DNA of 64,000 nt from Wuchereria bancrofti. Its lineage: Eukaryota; Nematoda; Chromadorea; Rhabditida; Onchocercidae. This document shows positions 1 to 14,020 of the stretch, one piece after another. Within the stretch, counting starts at the first letter, position 1. Each line of letters starts with the position of its first letter. The stretch lies in contig SSBO01000014.1 of NCBI GenBank assembly GCA_005281725.1, positions 863,173 to 927,172 on the forward strand, written 5' to 3'. A model generated the notes under the pieces. It had not been told where the DNA came from. It did not search any database and saw nothing but the letters and a program-made list of their open reading frames with translations. The position numbers and the translations under genes are program-made.

Positions 1-50
1 TTTTAAGACTTGTTTTTTTTTCACTTTTCATTTTTTTTTACAATTTTTTT

Positions 51-121
<71 letters not shown>

Positions 122-1949
122 CAAAATAAACAAAAAAGCACGAGGACAAAAGATCGATGAAGGTTGTGATGAAGAGTGATAGAGAAGTCAATTTTACTGC
201 AATGATAACGAGAAGGAATGTTTTTCTTTTTCTTTTTTTAAATAGTAAAACATTGTGATTTTTTAAATTTCAACTTTCTAATAACAATTAATAATCTCTG
301 TTTCAATCATATAGATATCCATCCATGTTGTTGTTGTTGTTATTATTATTGGTTATAATGATGGAGGTGCAGTTCTTGTTTTTTTTTTTCTTATTTATAT
401 TTTAGGTTTCAATATTGTTGCACGATAATATATCATTTGTAATTTTTATTTTTTTAAAAAAATTTTATTTCAACTTAACGATGTCATTCACTATTAATTC
501 TTAAAAGATTTATGAGAAAATTGGAATAAAAATATTGGTGTTGTTAAATTCAAGTAAAAATAGGCCGAATTATGCGATAAACATATCGAAATTGACATGA
601 GGATTGATTTTAAGTCAGTTTAAATTGATTTTAAAAATGATCCCTATTGGTCCACCCATGTTGGACTACTAACGCTGCATGATGATCACCAGAGAAAGCT
701 GCTGAATGAAGAATCATCAATGTAATTAATGGAAGTTACAATGACAAAATGTTGTTTCCTTATAGAATCAACTTTTTGTTGAAGAAATTAAACAGAGAAG
801 GTATGAAGGATCTCTGTGAAATCCAGACTTAATACATTAGCAAATTTCACAGAAGCTGACCCGTTATTCTGGATCTTCTGGCATTAACTGGTATAGATTG
901 ATAGAAGAGCTAATCTCTTAATGGAAAGGCTCACCGGATCCAATAAGAGAATTACTCTTTCAGATTTGAAATTTTCGAACATTCAATTAAACAAAACTTG
1001 TAGCTTCAGACATTTCAAAGATTGCGACTTTTATTCTTAACATTAACGCTCGACACCATTTCACCTTGGTATTCCTTGACGTATTTTACATAATTTATCG
1101 TATCATTTTTATTTGAATTATCATATTTCTCAACCCATATTTCTTTCATCTTATTTTTATCGTGCTAAATATTATTCCTTCCTTTCGTATATTTCCTGAT
1201 TGGATACTATTTAAAACTGAAAACTTAGAAGAAAACCATGACGCTACGACGCTTGAGCCATTTCGTTTAATCTGTCCACTATAGACAACGCATGTTGCAG
1301 GACCACAAATTAAGACAGTGAAATCTAGTTTAGCGCATTTATTCCTTTTTTTTTTTCAGCAATAAACACTACATATTTATATCTCCCCTACCGACAATTT
1401 GTAAAAAATTGGAAAACATTCCTAGCAGTTGAAATTAGTAACTGTAAATGAATGTAAGTAATGCCATTTTGCATTGAAGCTGCAGATCCTTCAACGAAAC
1501 ATTTCAAACTTTATTTACTTTTTCTTGAAATTTATAATTATGAATTTGTAAGGTAGCAGAAACTTCTTATTTACTAATCAAACTGGAGAGACCACGAAAC
1601 CACAACCAAAGAGAAAATAATGTCACAATTCTTGCACCAGAATATGAATTCATATATAGAAATTATAAACTTATATAGAAATTTCAAATATATCAAACTT
1701 CTGAGAATGATGCAATAATATCATATATTACAAATGTCTTCTATTTGAAAAAAGATGAATTACCATAAGAAATCCTAATACCCTGAAATGAAAAAAAAAA
1801 AAACCACATATCTAAGGAGATAAAAAACAACCTACTTTCTCAGAAAACCGACCATGTAACACAAATGTCTAAAAAATGAAATAAAGACATGAAAAAAAAA
1901 ACTTATCCTTAATTTAACAACTGTTTTTCTATGAAGTGTGTAGAACGAT
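1..1949. other. Gene-free flank with long poly-T
   Basis: No coding exon was found here. It opens with a T-rich module ending in an uninterrupted T run at 56-117; a related module recurs near 15.44 kb. The rest is ordinary A+T-rich sequence downstream of the minus-strand phosphodiesterase gene, so part of it may be that gene's 3' UTR. Confidence 0.6.
56..117. repeat. 62-base poly-T homopolymer
   Basis: An uninterrupted T run read directly from the sequence. It is among the longest homopolymers in the window; the run at 61086-61162 is longer. Confidence 0.95.
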
Positions 1950-4559
1950 TTAGTTCTTGATTCCAACCTTGCTCTGCATTTCCATTCGTATAGTTTTTAA
2001 ATCTTTATATACATGAGGTAGATCTGTTAGAAAAGGAACCTGAAAATGACTTATTCTAGACTTATAATGATGCAGTTTTAGAATTTCCAAGGTTGAGTAG
2101 AATAAACCAAATCGTTTGAGTCTTTCGGACCACACAATGAAGTCAATACTGATGAGCAAAAATCTAGAAATGCATACTTGCAATGTATCGATCAAATAAA
2201 GCATTTGACGAGGATCATTAACCGTCCATGCAACCACCTGAATGTCCAAGTTCTTCATCCTATCTACCAGCCCACTACAATTGTACGGATTTCTATTTAT
2301 TTCGAAAAGTTTGAGAAAAGAGAAAAACTTTATTCGTAAGATAAATCTTAAAGTGGATGTCATTCAACCAAAAATTGCAAAATTTGAATGTAAGAGGCAA
2401 ATAAAAGTTTTCATTAGCTAGTTAAACATTTGCACACCATACCTAGATATTTCTTTCTCATAAAGGAGCAGCATTTCAACTCCCAGGAATTGCGGCAGAA
2501 AACTGTCCAATAGTTTCATGTTGATATAATCTAATAGCAATGCCAAAAAATGCTTCAGTCCAGAAAATCGTGGAATGCAACATTCCAAATCTTTATATGT
2601 TGCAAAATATGGACGCCATGTAACGCCTAAATATAAGCTGTAAAAGATGCCATTATACGATAACATTTTGGATAAAAATACGAGTCCGTCGTTAAACTAA
2701 TAATTATAACTTATTTCAGCAATCATTAGGATAAAACACAGCGAACAGAATACTTACTTACTCATCATACATGTTCCTACAGAAGCAAGATCTTTTCAAA
2801 TCATTTAAATAGTTAACAAAACCCACCAGTTAATATATTGGGATCAATTTTCTTGATAGCATATGGAACCCAAGGAAAAAACGAAGAAACGATCACATCA
2901 CCATACAAATTATTCGATGATATTACTGATACTATTTGAGAAACCATCTGAAATTAACTGTTCATATGAAATTTATACGAAATACATTCTGAATTACTGT
3001 GATCGATTTTTAAACTTTTTAAGTGCTTGAAACTAAGCAAATAACAAATTGTAGTTATTAGATCAGTAATCACAAAAACCAACGTATCCGAACATTAAAC
3101 TGTATCATTTTATGTTAAAAGACGGTTATTTTATATTTCAGTAAGCAAGTTACCTCGGGACTGCTATCTTTCACATCGAATAGCATTTTTAAGTTGTTTT
3201 CTCGGCAATATTTCACGGTGGCCTCCAGAGTTGGTATATGATAAACTTTCGAAGTCGTTTGGTTATCAAATGCACTGCAAAAAATCATGCATAAAAGAAG
3301 TAGAAAGGAATAAAAAAGAAGTACGAAAGAAGTCAAATCAACCCACCAAGCATTATGATTTCTGTCAACTTTTTAACGAAATGTTGAAACAGACTTGCGC
3401 GAAACACAACGATAACCTTCTCATGTTTGCCAGGCAAAAATCCGACAGGATTACTCCGTAAGTAATACCACTTACTATCAGTACAATCTGTTCCGTCAGT
3501 ATAGCACTTAAACATCGAGTACGACTGTGCCCACCAACAGCAAAACCAGTCTACCTGCTTGTTGAACTGATGGTGTTGGGAATGAATTCTTAACTGACTT
3601 TCTAAATTGCTTCAAATTAATACTTTTTCTTCAAGTTAGCATGCATGACTGGATGTGAAAAGCATTCATCAGCAGCAAGAAACAAAACAAATAACAAATA
3701 TCTTCTCTAACGAGACAAACAAAAACACAAAATCTATCAAAACATGGGCGACAAAGCGACATATGATTTAAACTTACCCTAATGATTGGAACGTCTTCCC
3801 GGCATTTTTGTTTCCCAATTCTTCTAAAGTAAAGGATGCAATCAATCCTGGTTCACCACATGTCCTCATTAGATCATCATCATGCATGATCACCACAATG
3901 CCATTCTTTGTTAACGTTAAATCAAATTCTACCAAATCCACACCTGATAATTTTGCCTGAAATATTACTTATTAGAAAACTGAAGGACCATAGGAGCAGA
4001 GAAAAAAGGAAAATGGTAAATGTCTGAAAGTAACAAAATTATGGTAATTATGAAAAAAAAAATGGTGATTGAACCTTTTCAAACGATTCAATCGTATTTT
4101 CAGGAGCAGCTTTCGGTGCACCTCGATGTCCACCAACACGAAAACCTTTGAAGAATTCGCTAGCCTGAAAATAAGGTGTCGTGTTGCATGATAAAACCTC
4201 CATTAAGTTCTGAACAGACTTCAAAGTTACTTAAATCACTTGCACTACCAGGAATTAATCAAAATGAATTAACCAAAACTATGGATCATAATTCTTTGAC
4301 AGAGCAAGACAGATGAAAAAAATTCCTATTAATTCTTCAAATTTCAATTCCTAATTGTCTTAATTTTTACAACACATCGTCAACAACATACGGCAGGAAC
4401 ATTAGATGGAAGGCCAAACACACGTCGCAATACTTGGGCCATAAGTGTTAGTGTAATCAGTAGTAAGGATATTTTAAAAATTGGCTTTAACGATGGCACC
4501 AAAATCAGTACGCTAGCAATAGCTACAAATGTAATCAACACATAATGCTCAATATCCAT
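1950..4559 (-). CDS. GDE1/MIR16-like glycerophosphodiester phosphodiesterase
   Basis: Eight exons: 4559-4392, 4164-4075, 3956-3778, 3274-3154, 2947-2827, 2626-2443, 2274-2178, 2039-1950. Phases close to 349 aa, near the roughly 330 aa of animal GDE1. Residues about 5-47 are hydrophobic and form a membrane anchor. The catalytic domain shows GGHRGAPKAAPENTI (H69, R70, E78, N79), then VEFDLTLTKNG (E96, D98) and MHDDD with H111, the residues expected for general acid/base and metal binding in the GDPD family. Later family landmarks are IPTLEATVKYC, FDVKDSSPE, VIVSSFFP, LTGVTWRP, VVAWTVNDP and VPFLTDLP. The GDE1-like features are the THRP-type TWRP block, the long hydrophobic stretch after it and the AWTVN block. 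Family members cleave glycerophosphodiesters such as glycerophosphoinositol to glycerol-3-phosphate and an alcohol at membranes. The substrate is inferred from the family only. Confidence 0.92.
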
Positions 4560-4580
4560 ACGTCATAGATGATCCTGGAA
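4560..4580 (-). promoter_or_regulatory. Splice or trans-splice acceptor before the GDE1-like start
   Basis: On the minus strand a TTTCCAG acceptor ends at 4575, 15 bases before the ATG. It fits either a spliced-leader addition site or the end of a 5' UTR intron. An ATG out of frame at 4566 opens a five-codon reading frame that overlaps the main start. Confidence 0.5.
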
Positions 4581-4929
4581 ATTAATTTTTAAAAATTTTA
4601 TTTTCAGGCATGATACATCCTTTTCCTTTTGTCAACCTATTCCAATTGTTTTTCAAATTAAATGAAATGAAAAATATGAATGATAAAAGACAACTGATAA
4701 CAGTACTAAATAATAAAAAAGCTTAACCTTAATGTCAACTCGAAATTGCAGGAAAAAATTAACATTAGAAAATTTTGCCTCTTTTCTCCCCCAACCCCAT
4801 CACCCAACTACCACAAATCACGCGATGTGTCATTGAGTCCAAATCGCTCTATGCAACAATGACAAGTTATATGTGTCTGTAAGCAGGACTACTATGAAAA
4901 TTTATGTCGCGTCGTCCACATATTTCATA

Positions 4930-5100
4930 GAAATTTATGCACACACGCATATACACATACATACATACAACAAAGACACATACAAACAAACGCACATATA
5001 CATGCACATACACGCATACATATGTATACATGCATCCACATACACACACATACACACGTACACATGCACACATACATACACGCACATACATACGCATAAC
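4930..5100. repeat. Imperfect CA/TA-rich microsatellite
   Basis: A tract dominated by ACACATAC-type units with interruptions. It produces Thr/His-rich reading frames on one strand and Val/Cys/Tyr-rich frames on the other, which are repeat artefacts rather than genes. Confidence 0.9.
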
Positions 5101-5321
5101 AAACTATCATTTCAATTGCTCTATGCAAAAGATTTGAAAATATTTTAACAGGAATTAAATTCGTGTCATTTTCTTGTTTGGCGTAATGGAGTTGTTACCT
5201 TTTTCTTATGGCAAAGAATTTCTTTTTTTCTCTTCTAATTCTCACTTCTACTACTACTGTTACTAATTACTACTACTACTACTAGCAGTAATACTAAATA
5301 CAAAATGGTAAGTATAGCAGC

Positions 5322-5372
5322 TTCTCTATCTCTCCCTCTCTCTTTCTCTCTCCCTCTCTCTCTCTATCTCTT
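5322..5372. repeat. CT-rich microsatellite
   Basis: Imperfect TC/CTCCC repeats on the plus strand, just before a short A homopolymer. Confidence 0.85.
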
Positions 5373-6570
5373 TCACATAGTCAACAATATGAATTTATTT
5401 GATCATTTAAAAAAAAAAAAGGAGATGAACTTTTCTCTTTTTTCCTTTTGTTCTCCACAGTTTTAATGTTTGATGCGAGAGAGAAAAAAACAATGAGAGA
5501 GAGAGGAAAAAAGATGAAATAGTCAAATTTTAATGGTAAAAAAATTAAATTTTTATTAGTTAGTGAAATAAAACGAATTTGTAAGTATAAGCTTACATAA
5601 AATATTTTTTGTTAGATCAGTTTTCAATACGGTTAGAGAACGGAGAAGACTAATTTTAGAAATAGGTAAAATTTATGTAAATTATAAATTTTCCTCTCTC
5701 AGCAGCTTTTGTTTCTAATATGCTTTTATTTTGGGAACTAAATTTTGTGATAAGGACAGCATTATGATTTCTTTTTTCTTCTTGATTTTCTTTAAGGTTC
5801 TGATTAAATGATTTCTATTCTTATCACTAACTGTTAACACTTTAAATTTTGACATTTTATCCAAAAATTTAATTCCTTATTTATGATTTGATGAGCAAGA
5901 AGCTATCAGTTTGATACCGTTTCAGTATATCACATTAATTGTTGTATGTCTTTTCCTTCATGATGAAATTGCATATAAGAGACCGTGTTGTAAAAATTTT
6001 ATTATTATTTTTATTATTATTATTATTAAATTATTATTATCATTATTAATTAATTTAAATTGAGAAAGATTTTTTTAGATTTGAAAAAGAAAATGAAGGA
6101 CTTTTTGAATTGTGTAACATTCCATAAGATATTATTTTAATGCTATGAAAATTATATTTAGTATAAATTATTATAAATGGCAAATGAAATGAATGAACAT
6201 AAGGATAATGATCATTTGTTTGATTTGACAATTATTGAATTAATAATGGTGATTGGAGTGGGTGAAAGGTTATTCGTAAGTGAAAGGTTATCAGTGACAG
6301 GACAGGTTGATACAATGATGATTACACTGCTATTGATGGATAATTATTGCTGTTTGCTGTAGGGTATGTGATTTACAATTTTTCAAACAGGCGGAATTCA
6401 ATTATGCTGTAGTGGACATTGCTCCTCTTATCGTGGCATCATTCTCCTTCTCTCTATATACCTTTCTTCATTTCATATCATAACACATCAATGATTAAAG
6501 ATATCAAAACATTCCTGTCCTTATCAGCATTCAATATCATTTCAATGTCTATTATAAAATTTTTATATTT

Positions 6571-6609
<39 letters not shown>

Positions 6610-8918
6610 AAAAAGAATCAGCGAATCAGGAAGACGAATGTATTGAATATTTGGTCAGAAAAATGGATATAAAAGTTGAAAATGAAATGAAAATGATGAA
6701 TGAATAATAATAGGGTAAGAATGTTAAGAGTGTAAAATTTTTATCTTATTAATTTTAAGTATTTCAGAATTAATGGCTACTTAAACTATTATTTTTAACT
6801 TAAATTTAGGAATAAATTTTAATATAGTCATATATTGCTGAATAAACTTTTGAATGAATTGTATACGATCAGAACTAGTCATGCATATAACCTGTTAAAT
6901 CTCATGAAAAATTGTTATTTTGAAGGAAAAGAAGGAAAAAATACCGAAATAGAATGAAATGAGCGAAAGAGTTTTTCTTTTTTTTCTTCTCCTTATTCTA
7001 TTTCTAAAAAAAAAAGGGAAAAAAAAAACTCACTCAAAATAAAAGTAATGATAAGAACAGTTATGACATAATAGTTTTTTTAATGATGGATTTTTTTTTT
7101 AATAATAATTAAAACAACACGTTAAATTATTCATTATAACTATGCTAGTGCTGTTAATACAGCTATCCATTAGGATCTAATGATTTAATTCTCGATGTTT
7201 CACACTTTATTTACTGAAAATTTTATAAATTTCAGTAGATAATTTGATCAAATTGTTTTCCATAAAAGTGATCAGAATAATCAATTCTTCATTAGACATA
7301 AATACAAACTTAAGTGCCATTAAATTAAAAAAAATATATTTCTTTAGATAAAATTTTTCAGAAAAAAAAAAAAAAAAAAACTAAAATAAAGATAATTCCT
7401 CCACCGTTTCCTTCATTCTTCTCTTTCAATCTTTTTAAAGTTTATCTCATATATTTTTTTCAACAGCATTTATCCCAAATGTGCTTCTCAACTAATTGAT
7501 TATTTACCTGCTTATTGATTTATTTCCCTAAATGGTTAATTATTATAATGAAAGGTTGGAAAATCAGGCTGGAAATTTGTCGATCAATAAAGCAACACGA
7601 AGCTATCCTTATGTAATATTTAAAGAATTTAAGAGAGAAATAGTTTAATCGGCGCAATAGCACCCCTCCATTTCACATCATCATCATCATCTTCTATTTC
7701 TCTAAATTATCAAACTTTGAATGAAACGTTAATTTCAATGGTCAGTTAATTTGTCGCATGAATAGTTATTACTTTAATAATAATATCATATTGTCAATTA
7801 TTTATAAGGACAAAGTTTGTTAATGATATTATCAGTCAGATGAATAAAAATTTTTGTAATTCATCACAATTCTTTTTATTATATTGACAATTAAAAAATT
7901 CGTTTTAAATAAAGAAAGAGATAAATTTGGTAAAAATTTTTATCAAAAAGAAAGAAAAAAAAGGAGAAAATACTAAGCAAAAGCTACGAATTTTCTTTGT
8001 TTCTTTTTTTTCTCTTTTGTTTTTTATTAGTTATTTTAGCACACACACACACACAAAAAAAAAAAAGAAAGAAAAAAGTTTTATACTTACTATTCGTTGA
8101 GGTGACATTAACATTTGTTCCACTGTTATGGCATGAAATTAGTGGTTAAAATGTTGATTGCTTTTTCTTTTTTTCTCTTTTTTTTTTCAACTATTAATTC
8201 TTCGAATGCTTCTTGGATCATTCCTCATCAATCAATCAATGTTCCTCAAATAATTTGTCGATGAACATTTTATGGGAAAAAAAGAGAAAAGTTTTTTTTT
8301 TTTTTGTTTTTCTTTTTTGATATTCGTTTTTTCTTTTTTTTTTTTCTTGAAAAGCTTTATTGAACCCTTTCTAATGTATTCATTTTATTGTGTTGAAGCA
8401 AATGATCCAACTACAAATTACGATATATTTGCTTCCGAAAATTTTCTATCAAAAGTAAACAAAAAAAAAAAGAAAAAAAAGAAAGAAAAAAAGGAAAAGA
8501 AAAGGGAAAGAAAGAGGACAAAAGAAAAAAGCTATTTCGATAAGCACCATAAAAATTTCCTGTTTTTTCCTTTTTTTTTTTTTCCTTATGCTTTAACAAA
8601 GAAAGAAAAAAGAATTTTCAGACATTTGAAATAATAATCAATCTAATTGAAAGATTTAAAAAAAGAAAGATGTGATAATTAACGCTTAAAATTAGAAAGA
8701 AAAAAATCGTAAAAAAACGAATTAAGAAATAGAATTAGTGAAATTAAATTAAATAAAAAATATGAATTAAGTAAAAAATTTCATATAAATGTTTATTATC
8801 ATTTCATATTTGAATTATCATCTTTTTCTTTTTTGAATATTATTGATTCATATATTATATACCGTTATCATTTACATTTATATGAATTCAAATATATCTA
8901 TTATAAGATATTATGAAA

Positions 8919-9046
8919 AATCAATTCATTTCTTTTATTGCTTTTTATTTTTTGTTTGTTTGTTTGTTTGTTTGTTTTTTTTTTTGAAATCAATTCATTT
9001 CTTTTATTGTTTTTTATTTTTTGTTTGTTTGTTTGTTTTTTTTTTT
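8919..9046. repeat. Tandem duplication of a 60-70 bp TTTG/poly-T module
   Basis: Two adjacent copies (about 8919-8985 and 8986-9046) each start with ATCAATTCATTTC, run through TTTTTATTTTTTG and a (TTTG)n stretch, and end in poly-T. They differ mainly in the number of TTTG units and one base. Confidence 0.9.
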
Positions 9047-11688
9047 GCATTACTCTTTTCTCTCTCTCTTTCTCGTTCTTTTTCTATTTCTTTTTTTTTT
9101 TTTATTTGATTTCTTTTATATTATTTTTAGCATTTATAATAAGCCAAAGGTTAGCTGTAGGGAACAGCTACAACTATGTAAATTATCATTCATTCTGCTA
9201 TCATCGATACAGTCATTTAGTGTTCCAACACAATACCAAATCATCAATATTATCATTCTTTCTACCAGGAGATGGCATTTTGCACACATCACATCAGTAA
9301 ACAAAGTTTGAATAAAAATAACTTTTCTCTCTCTCTCTCTCTCTTTCTTTCCTCTGTGTGTGCATATTTCTTTCTTTCTTCGTTTTATAAATGTAAAATG
9401 AAACGATAAATGTAAATTTTGTAAGAAATTCAATGAAAAGCGATAAGTGTAAAAAAAAAAGGGATAGGAAGAAGAAGGAAGAAGAGATGAATGATAGAAA
9501 AGTTTCCTTTTTGAAATTTAAAATTTCTCAAATGAACATTTTTGTCATTTTATCGATTTTATATAATTATATTCCAACAGGTTTTTAATTCAATTTTTTC
9601 TTTTTTTTAATTTCAAAATTATGTAACTTCTTTGTTTCTACTAATACACTAATACATTATCTTTATATTAATTTACAATAATTTCTAAATTGTTTTATTT
9701 TTTATAAACTAAAATTATCAAACGTTCTGTTATTTCAGAAGTATTGTATAAGTATCGTTTTAACTTTCTGTTTTAATTGAGAACAATTTTGTGTAATTAA
9801 TATATCATCATAATTTTAGATATTTTTTTTTTATCTATAAGTGAAATAATAATTAGTATTATCATTTTTTTTTTTTGTTAATTATAGTTTATTTTTGCTT
9901 ATTTTAATTTCTGTTCCTTTTTTTTTTCTCTTTTTCTTCTTGATGATTTTATTTGATATTTAATATTGATATAACTGGTTAACCTTTGTTAGATTCATTT
10001 CAAACATAAATGAAATCATTCAGACATCAATGTCAAATTTTGTTGTTGACCTCAGTGAATGATTTAACTAATAATAATTGTTTGGGAAATTTTTGATGAA
10101 ATTTCATCTCATCAAATGATATTTCAATAGTTTGCATGATACGAAACATTTGCATGGCATTTCTGTTCGAATCATTCCATCAGTGGCAATCATAAATCGA
10201 GATGTGATCTTAAAATTTTTCCGCGGAAAATGTTTATGCAATCTGGTATTCAACTTCATTTCCCTGATTCTTGCTTGACAGATGAAATGATCGTCTGCAA
10301 CAGGTTTCTTGATCGTCTAAATCCTTTATGACTGGATCATATTCATTTCCCTGCATTTTACACTACTTTACGATTGCGGTAATTTCATATGTGTCCTTGT
10401 TCTAACGTAAAAATTAAAATAATAAGTAATTGAAATTAATAAGCAATGTGGTATTTTTATCAGCTGAAACTTAATAAACAACAAAAATGCAACAAAAAGT
10501 CTTTTTTTTTTTTTCTCTTTTTCTCTACTTTACGGAATTTTTAATTTTTATTTTTAGATTTATGCTAATTGAGAAGATACTACGCTAAACGTCTTTTTAA
10601 CATATCCGATGTATGCGTGTTACACGTATGTATGCGTATATATACGTGTACATAAAGCGTAATGTATGCCTATACTTGCTGCATAATATATAAGGCTAGC
10701 AATTTCAATTAGATAATTAAATGAAACGACCTTTTCGAAAATTTGTTCCCATCCTCTCAATACCAAAGGGATATGTCGTAAAACTTTCCCCTAATCCTAT
10801 AAAATTTCAAATTAGATTTGATTAATTACAATTTCGTAAACGATAAAAACATCGCTTCAAGTACAACAGTTATTCATTCATTTTGTTGCTGACCGACTAA
10901 GCTTTAATTTAAATCCGATCGATTACATTTTGATCTAAGTACATTTAATGTTGCAACATTAATAATTGATATTCGAAGAACATTGATTTTTCTCACTTAC
11001 TTCCTTTTTTTTTTTTCATGCATAATTTTCGAGAAGTTTTTTATCTTAATCATTTTTCTTTACATAATTTTTTTTTTAACAAATTATTTCATTTTCAGGT
11101 CATTTGACAATTTCCGTTCTACAGATTTGATGAATAAATCTTTCCATATAAGATGTCTTAATGATTTAAACTAAAGTTTCCAAAGAAAAAAGGGGGAAAA
11201 AAAGTAGAAAATACTATAACTGTATTTAGCTTTCTCATATAAAAATTAAAAAATTGCCTCAAATTATCACTGCTTCCACTAAAACTTCAATATTTGGCCA
11301 TTTTGAAATGACACAAGAATTCACAACAAATATGGCGGCTTTTAAGTATGATACTCTAGGGAATTATATACTGATAAAAGCAGAATACAGAATTCGGAAA
11401 AAAAAGATCAGTAAAAAAGTATCAATATCAAATAAAAAAACAAAAAAAAAAAAAAAAATTGGGAATGAACAAGTGTGAAGATATTATGTGGGTAAAAAAA
11501 AGAAAAAATGAGATAAGCGGGAAGCGTGAAGTTGGGTAAATTTAGTGAAATTGGGTAAATTAGTATATATGCTAAAATTGAGAGAAATAAATGAATAAAG
11601 CAAAAGTAGCAGCATTTTACCCTACAAATTATTATTGTTATCTTTTCGTTGACCGAAATGTTTGGGTAAAAGCAAATCTATCGTGGCG

Positions 11689-11812
11689 TACACACATACA
11701 ACCCACACAGACAACAACATACGCTCACACAGACACTCACATACACTTTAACAGACACTTGGATCAACCGATACACCACACACATACACACACACACACA
11801 CACATATGTACA
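11689..11812. repeat. CA-rich microsatellite
   Basis: ACACA-rich sequence ending in a perfect CA run before TATGTACATACATA. The Thr/His-rich frame over it is a repeat product. Confidence 0.85.
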
Positions 11813-11950
11813 TACATATATCTGGTTCTATTCAATTCTTCATTTGTAAACGTCTCTTATAACTTCATTTCTGCCTACTTCTATTCTTTCCCTCTTTCAA
11901 TACCCGCTTTTTCTCTTCCAATTTCTCCGATCACTTTGCCTGCTTACTCA

Positions 11951-12075
11951 TTCTAACCAATCAACTAATCAACCAAACCAAACCGATCAACCAAAATCAA
12001 CCAAATCAACCGAAACCAATCAACCAATCAACCAATCAACTAACTAAACTAAACTAAACTAAACTAAACGAAACT
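11951..12075. repeat. AATCAACC and AAACT short tandem repeats
   Basis: Successive variants of AATCAACC, then ACTAA/AAACT units, lead into the GCAATA/GCAACA repeats. Confidence 0.85.
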
Positions 12076-12086
12076 AATCACCAACC

Positions 12087-12136
12087 AATAGCAATAGCAA
12101 TAGCAACAGCAACAGCAGCAGCAGCAGCAATAATAA
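12087..12136. repeat. GCAATA/GCAACA/GCA triplet-type repeat
   Basis: AGCAAT units pass into AGCAAC and then AGC triplets, a compound microsatellite. Confidence 0.85.
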
Positions 12137-12996
12137 CATTTAGCAATTTGAAAAGTTTTCGAATCTGCTAGAAATTCAACTCTCTTCTGATCGCCTTTTT
12201 TCATTCTTCTTCCCCTCCCCTTACCTCTTTTCCCCGCTTCCTCTTTTCAATATTCCCCGCCCTTCCTCTTGTTGAATTGTCTATGTTCCTTCCATTCATT
12301 TCTTGTTTTACCTTTCCTACACCTCTTCTTTCCATCTTTCAAATCAGCATCATTTTGTTCACGAATTCGGGTATACTTTGGTTTGTTTAACAGTTGGAGA
12401 ACGATGAAGGGAATTTATAGATATTGGAAAGAAGATTGATGTCAGGTATTGCTAAGATTAGGTGAAGAAGAAATAATAATGATAATAATGATGGTAGATT
12501 AAAGTGGTGATGGGATAGGATAAGATGATAAGAAAATGGAAAGATACGGGAAAAATGCCAGGTTAATTAAACACAATTCAGCTTCATTATTACGTCTACA
12601 ACTTTTTTTTTTTTCTATCTTTTATAAATTTAAATCCCGTAAACCTGTTATTTTTTTTTTCGCTCTCTCTCGCTCTCTCTCTCTCTCTCTCCCTTTTTCC
12701 TGAATTCATCATTGAATGTATATATGTTTATGAATTAGAGAAATGCGAAATTTACGAAGGTTAGAACTTACGCATTTTCTATTATATATGTTACCTTTCT
12801 CTGTTAAAATTGTCAGATATTGTTGAATTTGATGACATCAGAATAACCTGTATGATAGATACGTGTATTTATATCATAATGCATAGGAAATATCAAGAAT
12901 TGTTATTCAATAACATTGGTAAAATTTGTATTCTTAATAGATTGATCGAGAATGTCAATCATTATTTTATCATTATGTTAACCCATTTTTCCTTTT

Positions 12997-12998
<2 letters not shown>

Positions 12999-13041
<43 letters not shown>
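12999..13041. repeat. Poly-T homopolymer
   Basis: An uninterrupted run of about 43 T bases, typical of this window. Confidence 0.9.
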
Positions 13042-13044
<3 letters not shown>

Positions 13045-13495
13045 TCCATCGATTAAAATTTTTAGCATTTTTAGCAATCCATAAATTCACTGATTTATTT
13101 TTTTATCATTGTCAAATTATTGAATTTAATTTATAAAAATAAGTCGTACAATAAATCTATCCTAATATCATTAATAATAATTAGCAAAATTTTACATTAA
13201 GAGAAACAGAGAGAGGGAGAGACAGAGGGAGAGAAAGAAAGAAAAAGAAAAATTGCTATATTAGCATTCAAATGATTAGATATTTCTTGCATTTTTAATA
13301 ATTTCTTCTTCCATTAATTTTTCAAGCTAAGCTAATGAATGAAATATTTGCTTAATTATCAAAAAAAAAAAGTGGTACTTTAATAATTTTGAATACTTTT
13401 TGCATTATGGGGGATATATGTATGTGAATTAATGAATCAACATTGTGATGACCAGTGGTGGTGGTAGTACGTTGTAAGCCTGCAATTTCACAGGA

Positions 13496-13620
13496 TGTAT
13501 GTATGTATGTATGTGTGTGTGTGTGTGTGTGTGTCTGTCTGTACGTCACCGCATTTCATATGAGAAGAAATTTGAGCAAATGAGGGAGAGAGAGAGGGAG
13601 AGAGAGGGAGAGAGAGAGGA
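13496..13620. repeat. Compound ATGT/GT and GAGAGG microsatellites
   Basis: A (TATG)n tract runs into (GT)n; about 50 bases later there is a GAGAGG-type purine tract. Any reading frame across it is repeat-driven. Confidence 0.85.
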
Positions 13621-13929
13621 TATACAGCTGATTAGGAGGAAAATTTTAAAGGAATTATTGAGGAGTTTGAGTGAAATAAATGCGGTATTGCAACGATTAC
13701 CTACGAACTAATATACTATTATCATTTGTATACGTATCCATCCATCTATCTATCTAGGTATGCATAATAAATTAGTTAGTATAAAGTAAATAAATATATA
13801 TATGTATGTATAAAATAATTAATTAATAAAATATAAGTATAAATACTTATTTTGTTCATTAATTTTATCTAATAATTTTAACAAATAATGTTAAAAGAGG
13901 AAAAAAGAGAAAAATTGAGAAAAAAAGAA

Positions 13930-14020
13930 CTTATTAATGTTTTTTTTTTTTTTTTTAATTTGTCATTGTTTCATTCTTATTAATGTTTTTTTTTTTTTTA
14001 ATTTGTCATTGTTTTCATTA
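13930..14020. repeat. Tandem duplication of a 45-bp poly-T module
   Basis: Two adjacent copies of CTTATTAATG, poly-T, then AATTTGTCATTGTTT. Their difference lies mostly in T-run length. Confidence 0.9.

Noticed and set aside
4867..5148. Cys/Val/Tyr-rich and Thr/His-rich frames on both strands
   Set aside because: All are translations of the CA/TA microsatellite.
8272..8634. 120-codon frame rich in Phe and Lys
   Set aside because: It is carried by alternating T and A homopolymers; the intervening sequence has no recognisable protein features.
9131..9310. Possible terminal exon before AATAAA at 9311
   Set aside because: A TTTTTAG site, two overlapping open frames and a following AATAAA were noticed, but the frames compete and neither has family resemblance or a partner exon.
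10983..11478. Short frames of 63-74 codons
   Set aside because: They are low-complexity Phe/Ile- or Lys-rich and lack splice context or domain similarity.
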